Assembly (NCBI GenBank): GCA_003281415.1
Contig: QCCC01000004.1
Coordinates: forward strand, 1 to 64,000
Origin: Prochlorococcus sp. AG-347-K15
GTDB taxonomy: Bacteria; Cyanobacteriota; Cyanobacteriia; PCC-6307; Cyanobiaceae
DNA length: 64,000 nucleotides
Direction of reading: 5' to 3'
Shown here piece after piece: positions 41,616 through 53,210 of this stretch; the stretch's first letter is position 1; every line of letters starts with the position of its first letter. A model generated the notes under the pieces. That model was given only the letters and a program-made list of their open reading frames with translations, searched no databases and was not told where the DNA came from. Made by a program: the position numbers and the translations under genes.

Positions 41616-42791
41616 CTACTTACCCATCCCAAGCTGCTGAGCTTTTTGATAAACCTTACCTTCTGTAAGAAGCGATGGCGCGATAACTATTTCAACTTCC
41701 TGCATTTCTTTAATGTTTTTAGCCCCAAGAGTACTCATTGATGTTCTTATGGCTCCTAATAAATTATGTGTCCCATCGTCAAGAAGAGCTGGGCCTTTAA
41801 TTATCCTTTCTAAGGATCCTGTAGAACCAACTTCAATTCTTGTACCTCTTGGTAATAGAGGACTTGGAGTCGCCATCCCCCAGTGAAATCCTTTACCTGG
41901 AGCATTTGAGGATTTAGCTATTGGTGATCCAATCATTACAGCATCTGCACCGCATGCCAAACATTTACAAATATCTCCGCCGGTTACAATTCCTCCATCA
42001 CCAATAATAGGAATATAACGACCACTTTCTTGAAAGTAATCATTCCTTGCAGTACTACAATCAGCGATTGCAGTTGCTTGAGGGATTCCAATTCCTAATA
42101 CACCTCTTGAAGTACATGCCGCTCCAGGTCCTATACCAACCATTAAACCTGCAACTCCAGCTTCCATTAGAAGTTTGGCAACTTCATAAGTGACACAATT
42201 ACCCGCTACGACTGGGACATTCATATCTTGGCAGAGATCTTTAATATTTAAGGTTTCCTTATCTTCCATACCAATATGTTCAGTTGAAACAACTGTTCCT
42301 TGAAGGAAAAATATATCTATTTTGGAATTATTAAGTGTTTCTTTAAACTTAATAGCAGCTTGAGGCGTTCCACTAAAAGCTGCGATGCCTCCTCTTTCTT
42401 TGACCTCATTTATTCTTTGTAAAATCAATTTCTCCTTGACCGGTTCACTGTATATCTTCTGCATTAATGGAACAAAATCATTCTTCCCAACTGATGCTAT
42501 TTGATTCAATATTTCATCAGGTTTTTCATATCGTGTTTGTATACCCTCCATATTAATAACCCCTAGAGATCCTAATTTTGTGAGTTCTACAGCTGTATTT
42601 ACATCAACAACGCTGTCCATAGCACTAGCTACAATCGGAACTTCTCTTTTGAAATCACCTATTGACCAAGAAGTATCAGTCAAATCGTAATCAAGTGTCC
42701 TTTTACCAGGGACTAAAGCTATTTCATCAATACCATAAGCCCTTCTTACTTTTTTATTTAAGCCAAGTTCAATATTCACGGAATTTTTCAT
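41616..42791 (-). CDS. IMP dehydrogenase-family protein, GuaB3 type
   Basis: The start is taken at the ATG at 42791 because the preceding 19 codons are atypical; the product then begins KNSVNIELGLNKKVRRAYGI and has 391 residues. The catalytic cysteine loop is VGIGPGAACTSRGVLGIGI. The CBS pair of normal GuaB is absent, as in the cyanobacterial GuaB3 group of about 390 residues, for which IMP dehydrogenase activity has been reported. It makes XMP for GMP synthesis. The gene is divergent from gyrA. Confidence 0.85.
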   Translation of the reverse strand: MKNSVNIELGLNKKVRRAYGIDEIALVPGKRTLDYDLTDTSWSIGDFKREVPIVASAMDSVVDVNTAVELTKLGSLGVINMEGIQTRYEKPDEILNQIASVGKNDFVPLMQKIYSEPVKEKLILQRINEVKERGGIAAFSGTPQAAIKFKETLNNSKIDIFFLQGTVVSTEHIGMEDKETLNIKDLCQDMNVPVVAGNCVTYEVAKLLMEAGVAGLMVGIGPGAACTSRGVLGIGIPQATAIADCSTARNDYFQESGRYIPIIGDGGIVTGGDICKCLACGADAVMIGSPIAKSSNAPGKGFHWGMATPSPLLPRGTRIEVGSTGSLERIIKGPALLDDGTHNLLGAIRTSMSTLGAKNIKEMQEVEIVIAPSLLTEGKVYQKAQQLGMGK

Positions 42792-42957
42792 TATTCTGAT
42801 TAAATTAACAACTAAAGGGGTAATAAGCCAAGGTTTATTTAAAAACAACAGGTTTTATTTTGATTTGTGTGTAAATGTGAGTATTTGAGAATTAAATAAA
42901 TCTTTTTTTTTATTCATTATGACAATCAGCGATTATTATTAAATAAAGGATTTTTGT

Positions 42958-45555
42958 ATGTCTGATATTTTAGATTCCGATAACTCAGGATTAAGCGAAG
43001 ATAACGACCGAATTATTCAGACTGACTTAAGAAATGAGATGTCGCGCTCTTATATAGAATATGCAATGAGCGTTATTGTTGGTCGTGCTCTTCCAGATGC
43101 AAGGGATGGATTAAAACCTGTTCATAGAAGAATTCTTTATGCAATGTATGAACTTGGTTTGACTAGCGGTAGACCATATAGAAAATGTGCAAGAGTTGTT
43201 GGAGAAGTACTTGGTAAATACCACCCACATGGTGATACAGCTGTTTATGATGCTTTGGTTAGGATGGCTCAGGATTTCTCTATGAGAATGCCACTCATAG
43301 ATGGCCATGGAAACTTTGGTTCTGTAGATAACGACCCTCCAGCAGCAATGAGATATACAGAATCTCGTTTACAGTCTCTTACAGATGAAAGTTTACTAGA
43401 GGATATTGAATCTGAAACTGTAGATTTTGCCGATAATTTTGACGGTTCTCAACAAGAGCCAACAGTTTTACCGGCCAGAATTCCTCAACTACTTCTAAAT
43501 GGATCATCTGGAATAGCAGTAGGAATGGCAACTAATATTCCACCTCATAACTTAGGGGAATTAATTAATGGTCTTAAATCAATAATTAAAAATCCCTCAA
43601 TTGAAGATAGAGAACTTTTTGAAATAATTAAGGGTCCTGATTTCCCCACAGGTGGTCAAATTTTAAGCAGAGATGGTATTAGAGAAACTTTCAAGACCGG
43701 AAGGGGTTCAATAACCATGAGAGGTGTAGCAAATATTGAGCAAATTAAAGCCCCTGGTAGGGTAGAAAAGGATGCAGTAATAATTACAGAGCTTCCATTT
43801 CAAACTAATAAAGCGGCATTGATAGAAAGAATTGCAGACTTAGTTAATGATAAAAAATTAGAAGGTATTTCTGATATTAGAGATGAAAGTGATCGAGATG
43901 GAATGAGAATTGTTATTGAACTAAAAAGGGATGCCTACCCACAAGTAGTTTTAAATAATTTATTTAAGTTAACACCTCTACAAAATAACTTTAGTGCGAA
44001 TATCCTAGCTTTAGTAAAAGGAGAGCCCACAACACTTTCGCTAAGGAAAATGTTAGACGTTTTTCTAGATTTTAGGGTTGAGACAATAAGGCGAAGAACA
44101 GCATTTTTATTAAAAAAGGCAGAAGAAAGAGATCACATTGTAAAGGGTCTTTTATTGGCCTTAGATGCTATGGATGAAATTATAAATCTAATAAGATCAG
44201 CAAAAGATACAGTTTCAGCTCGAGAAAAATTACAAAACGACCATAAATTATCTTCCATACAGGCAGATGCAATTCTACAAATGCAGTTAAGAAGATTAAC
44301 AGCACTTGAAGCAGATAAAATCAAAGGTGAACATGATGAGTTAACCCAAAAAATCAACCTTTATCAGCAAATATTAAATAGTAAAGAAAGAATTTTTGAA
44401 ATTATTCTTGAAGAACTTAATAAAATCGATGAAAGATTCTCTTCTCCCAGGAAAACAGAAATACTAGATTTAGGCGGCGGATTAGATGATATTGATCTCA
44501 TAGCTAATGACAGATCCGTAGTTCTCTTAACTGAAGCAGGTTACTTAAAAAGAATGCCTGTTAATGATTTTGAATCCACCAGTCGTGGTTCAAGGGGTAA
44601 AGCTGGCACAAAAACCAAAGAAGATGATGACGTGAAATTATTTATAAGCTGTAACGATCATGATACACTTTTGCTTTTCAGTGATAGAGGAGTAGCTTAT
44701 GCTCTCCCAGCATATAGGGTTCCTATGAGTAGCAGAACAGCAAAAGGGACTCCATCAGTTCAACTACTCCCAATTCCAAGAGAAGAAAAAATAACTTCAC
44801 TAGTTGCTGTGGATTCTTTTGTTGACGATCGTTATTTATTAATGCTAACCAAATCTGGCTTTATAAAAAGAACTGCACTTTCTGCTTTCTCAAAAATTCG
44901 CTCAAATGGGCTAATAGCAATTAATCTTGAGGATGGAGATGCTCTAACCTGGGTCAGACTATCAAAAGAAGGTGATAGTGTTTTAATTGGATCTAGAACA
45001 GGAATAGCGATTCATTTCAGACTAGATATCAATGAATTAAGACCACTTGGCAGAACAGCTAGAGGGGTTAAATCAATGAACTTGAGAGATGGAGACAATC
45101 TAGTTTCTATGGATGTTTTAACATCTAATTTGGTTGATCAATTGGCTAAAATTGAAGAACTCACAGAAGATCTTGATGATAATTTTGAGGAAAACTCTTC
45201 AGATGGTCCATGGGTATTAATAGCCAGTGCATTTGGACTAGGAAAGAGAGTACCTGTAGCTCAGTTTAGATTACAAAAAAGAGCAGGCATGGGTTTGAGA
45301 GCAATAAAATTTAGAATTAAAGATGATCAGCTAGTTTGTTTGAAGGTCCTTGGCGAGGGAGAAGAATTACTGCTTGTGACAGAAAAAGGCGTAATAGTAA
45401 GAACAAACGCAGATAAAATCTCTCAGCAATCCAGGGCGGCTACAGGAGTAAAATTACAAAGATTAGATGACGGTGATCATTTATCTGAAGTGGTATTGGT
45501 ACCTCGTGAACAAATAGAGGAAAAAGACCAAACTAGCTCAGTCGAACAAAACTAA
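42958..45555 (+). CDS. gyrA: DNA gyrase subunit A
   Basis: GyrA is the DNA-breakage subunit. The 865-residue protein has [20 protein letters not shown], catalytic Tyr133 in AAMRYTE, a coiled-coil arm and tower (about 340-500) and a C-terminal pinwheel of about six blades from about 510. The first blade carries SRGSRGKAG in place of the canonical Q-R-R-G-G-K-G GyrA box, a change usual among cyanobacterial GyrA. The Asp-rich tail is normal. No intein or insertion. Confidence 0.93.
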   Translation: MSDILDSDNSGLSEDNDRIIQTDLRNEMSRSYIEYAMSVIVGRALPDARDGLKPVHRRILYAMYELGLTSGRPYRKCARVVGEVLGKYHPHGDTAVYDALVRMAQDFSMRMPLIDGHGNFGSVDNDPPAAMRYTESRLQSLTDESLLEDIESETVDFADNFDGSQQEPTVLPARIPQLLLNGSSGIAVGMATNIPPHNLGELINGLKSIIKNPSIEDRELFEIIKGPDFPTGGQILSRDGIRETFKTGRGSITMRGVANIEQIKAPGRVEKDAVIITELPFQTNKAALIERIADLVNDKKLEGISDIRDESDRDGMRIVIELKRDAYPQVVLNNLFKLTPLQNNFSANILALVKGEPTTLSLRKMLDVFLDFRVETIRRRTAFLLKKAEERDHIVKGLLLALDAMDEIINLIRSAKDTVSAREKLQNDHKLSSIQADAILQMQLRRLTALEADKIKGEHDELTQKINLYQQILNSKERIFEIILEELNKIDERFSSPRKTEILDLGGGLDDIDLIANDRSVVLLTEAGYLKRMPVNDFESTSRGSRGKAGTKTKEDDDVKLFISCNDHDTLLLFSDRGVAYALPAYRVPMSSRTAKGTPSVQLLPIPREEKITSLVAVDSFVDDRYLLMLTKSGFIKRTALSAFSKIRSNGLIAINLEDGDALTWVRLSKEGDSVLIGSRTGIAIHFRLDINELRPLGRTARGVKSMNLRDGDNLVSMDVLTSNLVDQLAKIEELTEDLDDNFEENSSDGPWVLIASAFGLGKRVPVAQFRLQKRAGMGLRAIKFRIKDDQLVCLKVLGEGEELLLVTEKGVIVRTNADKISQQSRAATGVKLQRLDDGDHLSEVVLVPREQIEEKDQTSSVEQN

Positions 45556-45579
45556 AAGCCTTATGGTTAGCTAAATAAT

Positions 45580-46791
45580 ATGGAAATACTTGATATTTTA
45601 ATTTTAGGTTCAGGTCCTGCAGCATTATGTTTAGCTTCAGAATTAGCCAAGCAGGATCTAAATATTAAGGGAATATCAACAAAATCTCCAAATGAAAAAT
45701 GGGAGAATACATATGGTATTTGGGCATCTGAATTAGAAGAATTAGGATTAGAGTCCTTGTTATCTCACCGATGGCGTAAAACAGTTAGTTTTTTTGGAAA
45801 TGGGGAAAATAAAAAAGGGGATACTCCGACAAAACACAACTACGATTATGGTTTAATAAATCAAGAAGCCTTTCAAAATGAGCTTTTAAAAAAATGTAAG
45901 GGGATTGAATGGTTGAATGAAACAGCAAAAGACATTAAAGAAAAGAATAAACTATCTGAGGTAATTTGTTTTTCAGGTCTCAAAATAAAGGCGAGATTAG
46001 TTATTGATGCAAGTGGTCATAAAAGTAATTTTGTAAAAAGACCAGTTCAAAATGAAATCGCTCAACAAGCTGCTTACGGAATTGTAGGTAAATTTTCATC
46101 ACCACCTGTTAATAAAGAACAATTTGTTCTAATGGATTTTCGTCCAAATCATTTAAACAATGAAGAAAAGTTATCATCTCCTTCCTTTCTTTATGCAATG
46201 GATCTTGGCAACGAGACTTTTTTTGTTGAAGAAACTTCATTAGCTAGTTATCCTGCATTATCCCAAGAAAATCTAAAAAAAAGACTTTATAAAAGACTTA
46301 ATAGTAAAGGTATTGAGGTAAGTGAAATTTTTCATGAAGAGAATTGCCTTTTCCCTATGAATTTACCCCTCCCATTTAAAAAACAATTTGTACTTGGTTT
46401 CGGAGGGGCTGCAAGTATGGTTCATCCTGCATCAGGATACATGGTTGGATCTTTATTAAGAAGGGCTCCACTCCTTGCACAAAAATTAGCAATCTTTTTA
46501 AAAGAACCTCATCTAAGTTCACTAGAGTTAGCTTCAAAAGGTTGGGAAATTCTATGGCCTTTCGAGTTAACACAAAGGCATAAACTTTACCAATACGGGC
46601 TAAGAAGGTTGATGAGTTTTGACGAAAGTAGATTAAGAAGCTTTTTCTCAAATTTCTTTAGATTATCAACCAATGAATGGGTAGGTTTTCTTACTAATAC
46701 ACTTCCACTTCCAAAACTAATTTACGTGATGAGTAAGATGTTTATAAATTCGCCTCTAAAAGTAAAACTAGGAATGCTCAAGTTAAATTAG
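45580..46791 (+). CDS. lycopene cyclase
   Basis: This FAD-dependent cyclase has 403 residues. It opens LDILILGSGPAALCLASELA (dinucleotide-binding fold), and has YGLINQEAFQNELL, RLVIDASGH, FLYAMDLGNETFFVEETSLA (F-x-E-E-T cyclase motif) and GFGGAASMVHPASGYMVG. Prochlorococcus has separate beta and epsilon cyclases; the copy next to gyrA is, as I recall, the beta type (crtL-b), but residues that fix the ring type were not checked. It follows gyrA by 24 bp. Confidence 0.85.
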   Translation: MEILDILILGSGPAALCLASELAKQDLNIKGISTKSPNEKWENTYGIWASELEELGLESLLSHRWRKTVSFFGNGENKKGDTPTKHNYDYGLINQEAFQNELLKKCKGIEWLNETAKDIKEKNKLSEVICFSGLKIKARLVIDASGHKSNFVKRPVQNEIAQQAAYGIVGKFSSPPVNKEQFVLMDFRPNHLNNEEKLSSPSFLYAMDLGNETFFVEETSLASYPALSQENLKKRLYKRLNSKGIEVSEIFHEENCLFPMNLPLPFKKQFVLGFGGAASMVHPASGYMVGSLLRRAPLLAQKLAIFLKEPHLSSLELASKGWEILWPFELTQRHKLYQYGLRRLMSFDESRLRSFFSNFFRLSTNEWVGFLTNTLPLPKLIYVMSKMFINSPLKVKLGMLKLN

Positions 46792-46796
46792 TATTT

Positions 46797-48380
46797 TTAT
46801 TTTCGCCAATCATCAATATTAATATTGGGGAAGACCTTATCCTCTTCCTCAATATCTTCAAGAAATTTTAAATTAATATTAGAATGATTTTTAATCATTT
46901 TAACCAATTTCCAGAACCTGAATAAGTGTCTTTCTATTCTCTCTTTTGCAAGCTCAGTTGTAGTTCCAGCTCTTAGAATAAAACTCCAATCAGAAGACTC
47001 AGAAAGAAGTAGTTCTCTTGCAGCTTGCTTGAAGAGTCTTAGAGATAAATCATTATTAAAATTTTCCAAGCACAAATCTACGAATGTTGAGCCTGCCTTA
47101 GTGATTTCTGGGACGATCCATGCATTTGCATCATTAATCCAGTAATCATGGTAACCACCTTGCCCCCAGCTTGATGGCGATGGATCACAAATCTGAAGAT
47201 TTGGTTTTTGCATTAAGAATTCTTTTAAATTTGTAAGCTTTATTGAATATTTACGAGAGTTCTTTAGTAAATTTTCAATAAAAAAAGGTCCCTCATACCA
47301 CCAATGACCAAATAACTCTGCATCAAATGGAGCTACCAATAAAGGCTTAAAAGATGAGGATACATTCAATTTTTCTAGTTGTTTGGATCTCGCTAGAAGA
47401 TAGGCATCAGCATGATCTGCCACCTTATTTTTGGCTTCATTTTCAAGGTAAAACTCTTTTTTTCCTAAAGAAGTGTTTTCATCTGTAATCTTATGAAACT
47501 TTAAACCCAAAGGTCTTTTTGTTGAAATACCCTTGTTTTGGAGCTTTGAGAGAGGTAATTCCCAACCCAAATCTTTATGAAATTCCCTATAAACTTTGTC
47601 ACCTGGGAATCCATCCTTAGCAGACCAAACTGGCAAGGTTGACTCACTATCTCTCCCGAAAAACGCCACTCCTTTTTTCGAGCATATTGGAGCATACACA
47701 CCATATCTAGGCCTTGGCGTGGAGTTTAGGATCCCGTGTCCGTCTAAGATTGTATATCTGATTCCAGAATTAAATAGTATTTCATCTAAACCCTCATAAT
47801 ATGCGCATTCAGGCAACCAAATACCTAAAGGCTTTGTTTCAAAAATATCTTCATGGTTCCTAATGGCTGTATTAATTTGTCCTTTAATAGTTTCAGGATT
47901 CTCCCTTAGAATTGGCAAATATCCGTGAGTAGCAGCACAAGTAAGAATATCTAAATTTCCAGAGTTATTTAAAACCCTAAACTTCTCAATTAAATTTCCA
48001 GAACAATTTTGCCAATATAAGTATTTTTCATTAAGATTTTTCATTAAAAATGCAGATGCATTTTTTTCTTCTAATGACAGTTCATTTAATAAATCTTTCC
48101 TTGTTTTAAGCCAGCTAGGGAAAGTTTTTTTAATTTGTTCATTATTTAGAAGAGATAATAAAGTTGGAGACAAACTAATGGTAAGTTTTGTATTTTCAGG
48201 ATTTTCATTTTTGGAAGATTCTATTGATTGAAGAAGTGGTATATAACATTCTAAGATTGCCTGAAATAACCAATCTTCTTCTAAGGAGTTTTTTTCATTT
48301 TTTCTAACATAAGGTAGATGAGCATGTAAAACTATTGCTAACTGACCTAAAACATTTTTTTGGGGGTATTGCCCATTCAT
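46797..48380 (-). CDS. glycoside hydrolase family 57, 1,4-alpha-glucan branching type
   Basis: The 527-residue enzyme opens LGQLAIVLHAHLPYVR, typical of GH57. The catalytic nucleophile lies in GIWLPECAYYEG (Glu191) and the acid/base in APFDAELFGHWWYEGP (Asp353). The C-terminal domain ends with a helical region. Members of this size and motif set are glycogen branching enzymes, and a role in glycogen synthesis is inferred. It is convergent with crtL; 5 bp separate the stops. Confidence 0.85.
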   Translation of the reverse strand: MNGQYPQKNVLGQLAIVLHAHLPYVRKNEKNSLEEDWLFQAILECYIPLLQSIESSKNENPENTKLTISLSPTLLSLLNNEQIKKTFPSWLKTRKDLLNELSLEEKNASAFLMKNLNEKYLYWQNCSGNLIEKFRVLNNSGNLDILTCAATHGYLPILRENPETIKGQINTAIRNHEDIFETKPLGIWLPECAYYEGLDEILFNSGIRYTILDGHGILNSTPRPRYGVYAPICSKKGVAFFGRDSESTLPVWSAKDGFPGDKVYREFHKDLGWELPLSKLQNKGISTKRPLGLKFHKITDENTSLGKKEFYLENEAKNKVADHADAYLLARSKQLEKLNVSSSFKPLLVAPFDAELFGHWWYEGPFFIENLLKNSRKYSIKLTNLKEFLMQKPNLQICDPSPSSWGQGGYHDYWINDANAWIVPEITKAGSTFVDLCLENFNNDLSLRLFKQAARELLLSESSDWSFILRAGTTTELAKERIERHLFRFWKLVKMIKNHSNINLKFLEDIEEEDKVFPNINIDDWRK

Positions 48381-48604
48381 ACTTTTTACAATTTATGCCT
48401 GTAATTCTATAAAAAATCAAAATTAACCTTTTATAAAAGGAAGCTTTAATCCTAAAAGAATACTTTAATAATTTAAGTATTTCTTTTTTTTTTCATAATT
48501 TTAACCAATATTGTTAAGTTATAAACTTGAAGCAAATTTTTATTGAACAAAATCTAGTCAAATTTTTTTAATTAGCTTAATATAAGTTTAAGTTATTCCT
48601 TCTA

Positions 48605-50245
48605 ATGTCAAAAGATCCTGGAAGAATTTTGATCTTTGATACAACTCTTCGAGATGGAGAGCAATCTCCAGGTGCCAGTTTAAATCTTGAAGAAAAGCTT
48701 GCTATTGCACATCAACTAGCAAGATTAGGGGTGGATGTTATAGAGGCTGGATTCCCTTTCGCAAGTCCCGGAGATTTTAAAGCTGTTAACAAAATTGCAA
48801 ATGCTGTAGGGAAAGAAAATGGTCCTATAATATGTGGTTTAGCTAGAGCCTCCAAAGGTGATATAAAAGCATGTTATGAAGCTGTAAGTCCAGCCCCCAA
48901 GAAAAGAATACATACTTTTATTGCGACGAGTGATATTCATCTAAAACATAAACTTAAAAAATCTAGAAAAGACGTGCTTCAAATAGTGCCAGAAATGGTT
49001 AATTATGCAAAATCATTCGTAGATGATATTGAGTTTTCATGTGAAGATGCCTCCAGGAGTGATCCTGATTTTTTATACGAAGTTATTCAATTAGCAATTT
49101 CTGCAGGAGCGACAACAATAAATATCCCTGATACTGTTGGATTTACAACTCCTAGTGAATTTGGCAAATTAATTGCCGATATAAATAAAAATGTTCCAAA
49201 TATTGAAGACGCAGTAATATCGGTTCATGGTCATAATGATTTAGGTTTAGCAGTAGCAAATTTTCTAGAGGCAGTAAAAAATGGAGCAAGACAACTAGAA
49301 TGTACTATTAATGGAATTGGTGAAAGAGCCGGGAATGCCTCTCTAGAAGAATTAGTAATGGCACTACATGTAAGGAAAAGTTTTTTCAATAGTTTTTTCA
49401 AAAGAAATCCAGATTCACCAACTCCTCTTACGGCTATAAGAACAGAAGAGATAACAAAAACCTCTAGACTTGTTTCAAACCTAACTGGAATGACTGTGCA
49501 ACCTAATAAAGCAATTGTCGGAGCTAACGCTTTTGCACATGAGTCAGGAATTCATCAGGATGGAGTCTTAAAAAATAGACTTACTTACGAAATTATCGAC
49601 GCAAAAACTGTTGGTTTGAGTGACAACAAAATATCTTTGGGAAAACTTAGTGGAAGAAGTGCCGTAAGAGCAAGATTGGAGGAGATGGGATATGACTTGA
49701 GCCGAGAAGATTTAAATGATGCTTTTGCTCGTTTTAAGGATTTAGCAGACAGGAAAAGAGAAATTACCGATAGAGACTTAGAAGCAATTGTTAGTGAACA
49801 AGTACAGCTCCCAGAAGCTAAATTTCAATTAAGTCTTGTACAGGTAAGTTGCGGCAACGCATCTAAACCTACTGCCACCATTTCGCTTCTAAACACGGAC
49901 GATAATACGGAGGATACTGCTGTATCAATAGGGACCGGGCCCGTAGATGCTGTATGCGAGGCCTTAAATAAATTAGCTAAAGTGCCTAATGAATTAATTG
50001 AATTTTCCGTTAAGTCGGTAACAGAAGGAATTGATGCTTTGGGCGAAGTAACAATAAGAATAAGAAGAGATAATAAAATATATTCTGGTCATTCTGCCGA
50101 TACAGATGTTGTAGTTGCTGCAGCGAATGCTTACGTTAATGCCTTAAATAGGCTTGTCTTTTCTGAGAAAAAAAATTCAATTCACCCACAATTTGATAAT
50201 TTAGATAATCCTAATAAAACATTTCTATCTAATCACGCAAATTAA
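48605..50245 (+). CDS. leuA: 2-isopropylmalate synthase
   Basis: The enzyme makes the first committed step of leucine synthesis. It has 546 residues: the catalytic TIM barrel with [36 protein letters not shown] (metal-binding HxH) and [13 protein letters not shown]; then a linker and the regulatory domain (about 400-520) with [15 protein letters not shown] and [12 protein letters not shown]. The length fits the normal long form with leucine feedback. The 224-bp upstream gap shows no clear attenuator. Confidence 0.95.
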   Translation: MSKDPGRILIFDTTLRDGEQSPGASLNLEEKLAIAHQLARLGVDVIEAGFPFASPGDFKAVNKIANAVGKENGPIICGLARASKGDIKACYEAVSPAPKKRIHTFIATSDIHLKHKLKKSRKDVLQIVPEMVNYAKSFVDDIEFSCEDASRSDPDFLYEVIQLAISAGATTINIPDTVGFTTPSEFGKLIADINKNVPNIEDAVISVHGHNDLGLAVANFLEAVKNGARQLECTINGIGERAGNASLEELVMALHVRKSFFNSFFKRNPDSPTPLTAIRTEEITKTSRLVSNLTGMTVQPNKAIVGANAFAHESGIHQDGVLKNRLTYEIIDAKTVGLSDNKISLGKLSGRSAVRARLEEMGYDLSREDLNDAFARFKDLADRKREITDRDLEAIVSEQVQLPEAKFQLSLVQVSCGNASKPTATISLLNTDDNTEDTAVSIGTGPVDAVCEALNKLAKVPNELIEFSVKSVTEGIDALGEVTIRIRRDNKIYSGHSADTDVVVAAANAYVNALNRLVFSEKKNSIHPQFDNLDNPNKTFLSNHAN

Positions 50246-50327
50246 ATTATTTCTCAGGAATATTAAGTACTATAAAAAATTAGTCTCTTAATATTGTAGA
50301 TTAATCAAATAGTTAAAGCAGTAAATA

Positions 50328-50720
50328 ATGAGAGAAAGGATACTGGGATATTGGGCACTATCATGGGTTGGTTTAATCAGCAATATAATTGCACTGCCAA
50401 TAATCGCATTAATAATAAGTTATGGGCCTCCACTAAAAGTTGCAAATATAACTCTTGCCATAAGTCTTGGTTGGCCTGCTGCGATCGTTGGAATTGTTTC
50501 TTCAGCAGCTCTTTTAGCAGAGAGAAAATGGGGCGTAACTTTAACTTTAGTATCTCTATCAATGGTAATTTCTGGGACGGGTCCTTATTCTGTGGTAAGA
50601 CTCATAACTCTTAAAGACATTTTTGGGATTGGCGGGTTTACTCTTTTAACAACATTATTAAGTACGTTAGCTCTTCTATATTGGTGCAATCCAAAGCATC
50701 GAAGAAGTATTAGGTTATAA
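50328..50720 (+). CDS. four-span membrane protein
   Basis: The 130-residue protein has four hydrophobic segments (about 8-30, 43-65, 72-86, 100-117) and the loop YGPPLKVANITLA. It ends in CNPKHRRSIRL. No known domain, though the ordered conserved-looking Gly/Pro suggest a real family among picocyanobacteria. It is convergent with the HD phosphodiesterase gene. Confidence 0.6.
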   Translation: MRERILGYWALSWVGLISNIIALPIIALIISYGPPLKVANITLAISLGWPAAIVGIVSSAALLAERKWGVTLTLVSLSMVISGTGPYSVVRLITLKDIFGIGGFTLLTTLLSTLALLYWCNPKHRRSIRL

Positions 50721-50729
50721 AATTGAAAA

Positions 50730-52202
50730 TTAAGAAAAAGTATTATTCTTGCTAGTTGGGTACTGAATTCTTCTATGTCTAATTCTTTTCCACACATTCA
50801 AGAATGCCCTTTTTATTAGAAAAATTTCTCCTCTCGATAAATTACTATCATCTAATTGACCATCGTTTTGACGAGAAAAGATAATATTAGATATTGTTTT
50901 CAAAGCTTCTTTATCAGATGCATTAATATTCATAGCTCTTAGTGCTGCTTCACATCCATCCGCAAGCATTAAAATAGCTGTCTCTTTTGACTGAGGAATA
51001 GGGCCCTTATATCTAAAATAATTTTCATTAATGTCAAGATTTTTTTCTTTAGCTTTTTGAAAAAAATATCCCATTCTTAGGGTGCCTTGATGTTCTGGGA
51101 TGAAATTGGCTATTAATTTAGGTAATCTATTTTTTCTTGCAAATTTCAATCCTTCATCAACATGTGCCTGTAATACTTCTGCACTTTTAATCGGATCATC
51201 TAATTCGTCATGAGGATTTTTTGAACCATCCTGATTTTCGATAAACCAATTAGGTGCATGTAATTTACCAACATCATGATATAAACCTCCAGTTTTAATT
51301 AGATCAATATCACCACCAATCATTCTTGTTGCTTCCTCTGCCAAACCACATATAAGTAAGGTATGTTCAAAAGTCCCAGGAGCTTCAAGAGACAATCTTC
51401 TAATTAGAGGTTTCTCCTTATCGGCCAATTCCAGTAATCTTGCTTTAGTTAATAATCCAAATATCGATTCAAAAATAGGAATAAATAAAATAGTAAAAAG
51501 CATTACTATTGCTAATAAAAAGGAATCAGAGAATATATTGCCGCCAGCTAAAACGAATTCTTGCTTATCAATAAGAGATATTTTATCTTTACCTATTAAT
51601 ATCCATTGACTTAAGAACGCTCCAATGGGAACAAAAATTGATAGTTGGAGTAATTGAGCTCTATTTCTTATTCTTCCTCCAAGTAGAGATACTACTGAAG
51701 CGCAAACCAATAAAATAAAAAATAAATTGTTATCGACAATAATTTCTGGGTCAGGCCAACTAAAGCTCGCTATTGATACCCAAGCTAAAGCAGTAATGCT
51801 TCCCATTCCTTGAGATATTATTAATGCTGGTGGGATAATAATTGATAACGGACTTATTGTTGAAGCTAAGGCTAATTTCGCAGCTTGTACTGCTAAAAGA
51901 AGAGTAATGATCAAAAAGATTTGTCTTGAAGAAATTGTGGGATTCTCTTTTTTTGAAACTAATATCAAAATTCCCGAACCAATAAGTATTTCAGTAAAGG
52001 TCAAAAGCCATGAAAAAATATCTGCGACATTTAAAGGCGAAATAAGAAGTAGTTTAAAAGAAGAAATTATTGAAATTAAGATACATACTAAAAAAATTAT
52101 GAGATTATCTATCCTTGAAAACTTAATTGATTGTTTTAGTGGAACTTGACTTCGCCTCCACAGATAAAACAATTTCTTTAAGGTAGTTGTGATGTTTTGC
52201 AC
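50730..52202 (-). CDS. membrane-bound HD-domain phosphodiesterase (7TM-HD type)
   Basis: The 490-residue protein has about seven membrane spans (between residues 31 and 250) and a C-terminal HD hydrolase domain. The metal-binding residues are His280 (FEHTLLICGLAEEA), His309-Asp310 (GLYHDVGK), His347 (LQAHVDEG) and His371 (PEHQG). This is the layout of PgpH/7TM-HD proteins that degrade c-di-AMP; the usual extracellular 7TMR-HDED sensor is missing, so it is a shortened form. Substrate c-di-AMP is inferred from the family. Confidence 0.83.
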   Translation of the reverse strand: MQNITTTLKKLFYLWRRSQVPLKQSIKFSRIDNLIIFLVCILISIISSFKLLLISPLNVADIFSWLLTFTEILIGSGILILVSKKENPTISSRQIFLIITLLLAVQAAKLALASTISPLSIIIPPALIISQGMGSITALAWVSIASFSWPDPEIIVDNNLFFILLVCASVVSLLGGRIRNRAQLLQLSIFVPIGAFLSQWILIGKDKISLIDKQEFVLAGGNIFSDSFLLAIVMLFTILFIPIFESIFGLLTKARLLELADKEKPLIRRLSLEAPGTFEHTLLICGLAEEATRMIGGDIDLIKTGGLYHDVGKLHAPNWFIENQDGSKNPHDELDDPIKSAEVLQAHVDEGLKFARKNRLPKLIANFIPEHQGTLRMGYFFQKAKEKNLDINENYFRYKGPIPQSKETAILMLADGCEAALRAMNINASDKEALKTISNIIFSRQNDGQLDDSNLSRGEIFLIKRAFLNVWKRIRHRRIQYPTSKNNTFS

Positions 52203-52276
52203 AGAATATAAATAAATCTATTTGAATAATTTAAAATTATAGGCATGCTAGGTGTAAAAAGGAGATGTTTTTCTAA

Positions 52277-53173
52277 ATGTCATTAAAATTAGACGGTAAA
52301 AAATTGTCTCTTGAAATTGAAGAAAGATTAAATGACTATATCTCTAGTAATAAAAAATTTGCAAAAAGAGCTCCCGGTTTAGCTGTAATAAGAATAGGTG
52401 ATGATCCTGCAAGTGAGGTTTACGTTAATAACAAGGAAAAAGCATGTTCAAGGATTGGAATAAAGAGCTTTATCTTTCATCTAAGAGATAGTGTAGAGCA
52501 AAAAGAAGTTGAACAATTAATAATCAAACTTAATTCTGATAATGATATTGATGGCATGTTGCTACAACTTCCCATCCCAAAAAAGTTTGATGAGCAGAAA
52601 CTTATCAGCCATATTAATCCGATCAAAGATGTAGATGGATTAAATGAGATAAACATCGGCAAACTAGTGAAAAATGAGCCTGCGATGAGATCATGTACAC
52701 CTGCAGGAATTATTAATTTATTAAGATCCCAAAATATTACAATTGAAGGTAAGAAAATTGTTGTTATTGGAAGAAGTTTGCTTGTTGGGAAACCCCTATC
52801 ACTTATGTTGTTGAATTTAAATGGCACTGTAACTATGACTCATTCAAAAACGTTGAATTTGAATAAAGTCTGCAGAGAAGCCGATATCCTAATTGCGGCC
52901 GCAGGAAAACCCAACCTTGTAGATTCGAGTTTTGTGAAAGAAGGAGCAGTAATTATTGATGTTGGAATACATAGATTAAAAAGTTCCGATAAAAATCAAA
53001 CCAGATTATGTGGCGATGTATTATTAGAAGATGTCATTTCTAAAGTATTTGCTTACACACCTGTACCAGGAGGTGTTGGACCAATGACAGTAACAATGTT
53101 ACTTGTAAATACTATTTTTAGCTGGCAAAAACAATTTGGTTTATCATCAACTCTTAATGACCTTTTGCCATAA
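52277..53173 (+). CDS. folD: bifunctional methylene-THF dehydrogenase/cyclohydrolase FolD
   Basis: The enzyme interconverts 5,10-methylene-THF and 10-formyl-THF. The 298-residue protein has [17 protein letters not shown] (catalytic Lys), [29 protein letters not shown] (NADP-binding) and the final [15 protein letters not shown]. All family blocks are present and length is normal. It starts a plus-strand run with crtE and the PAP2-like gene. Confidence 0.94.
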   Translation: MSLKLDGKKLSLEIEERLNDYISSNKKFAKRAPGLAVIRIGDDPASEVYVNNKEKACSRIGIKSFIFHLRDSVEQKEVEQLIIKLNSDNDIDGMLLQLPIPKKFDEQKLISHINPIKDVDGLNEINIGKLVKNEPAMRSCTPAGIINLLRSQNITIEGKKIVVIGRSLLVGKPLSLMLLNLNGTVTMTHSKTLNLNKVCREADILIAAAGKPNLVDSSFVKEGAVIIDVGIHRLKSSDKNQTRLCGDVLLEDVISKVFAYTPVPGGVGPMTVTMLLVNTIFSWQKQFGLSSTLNDLLP

Positions 53174-53210
53174 AATCTAAGATGAAAAAAATTTTTACTA
53201 AAGATATAAA

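Noticed and set aside
50351-50614. 87-codon frame within the four-span protein gene
   Set aside because: Same strand, shifted frame; rich in Asn, Cys and Ser, without any membrane pattern, unlike the accepted frame.
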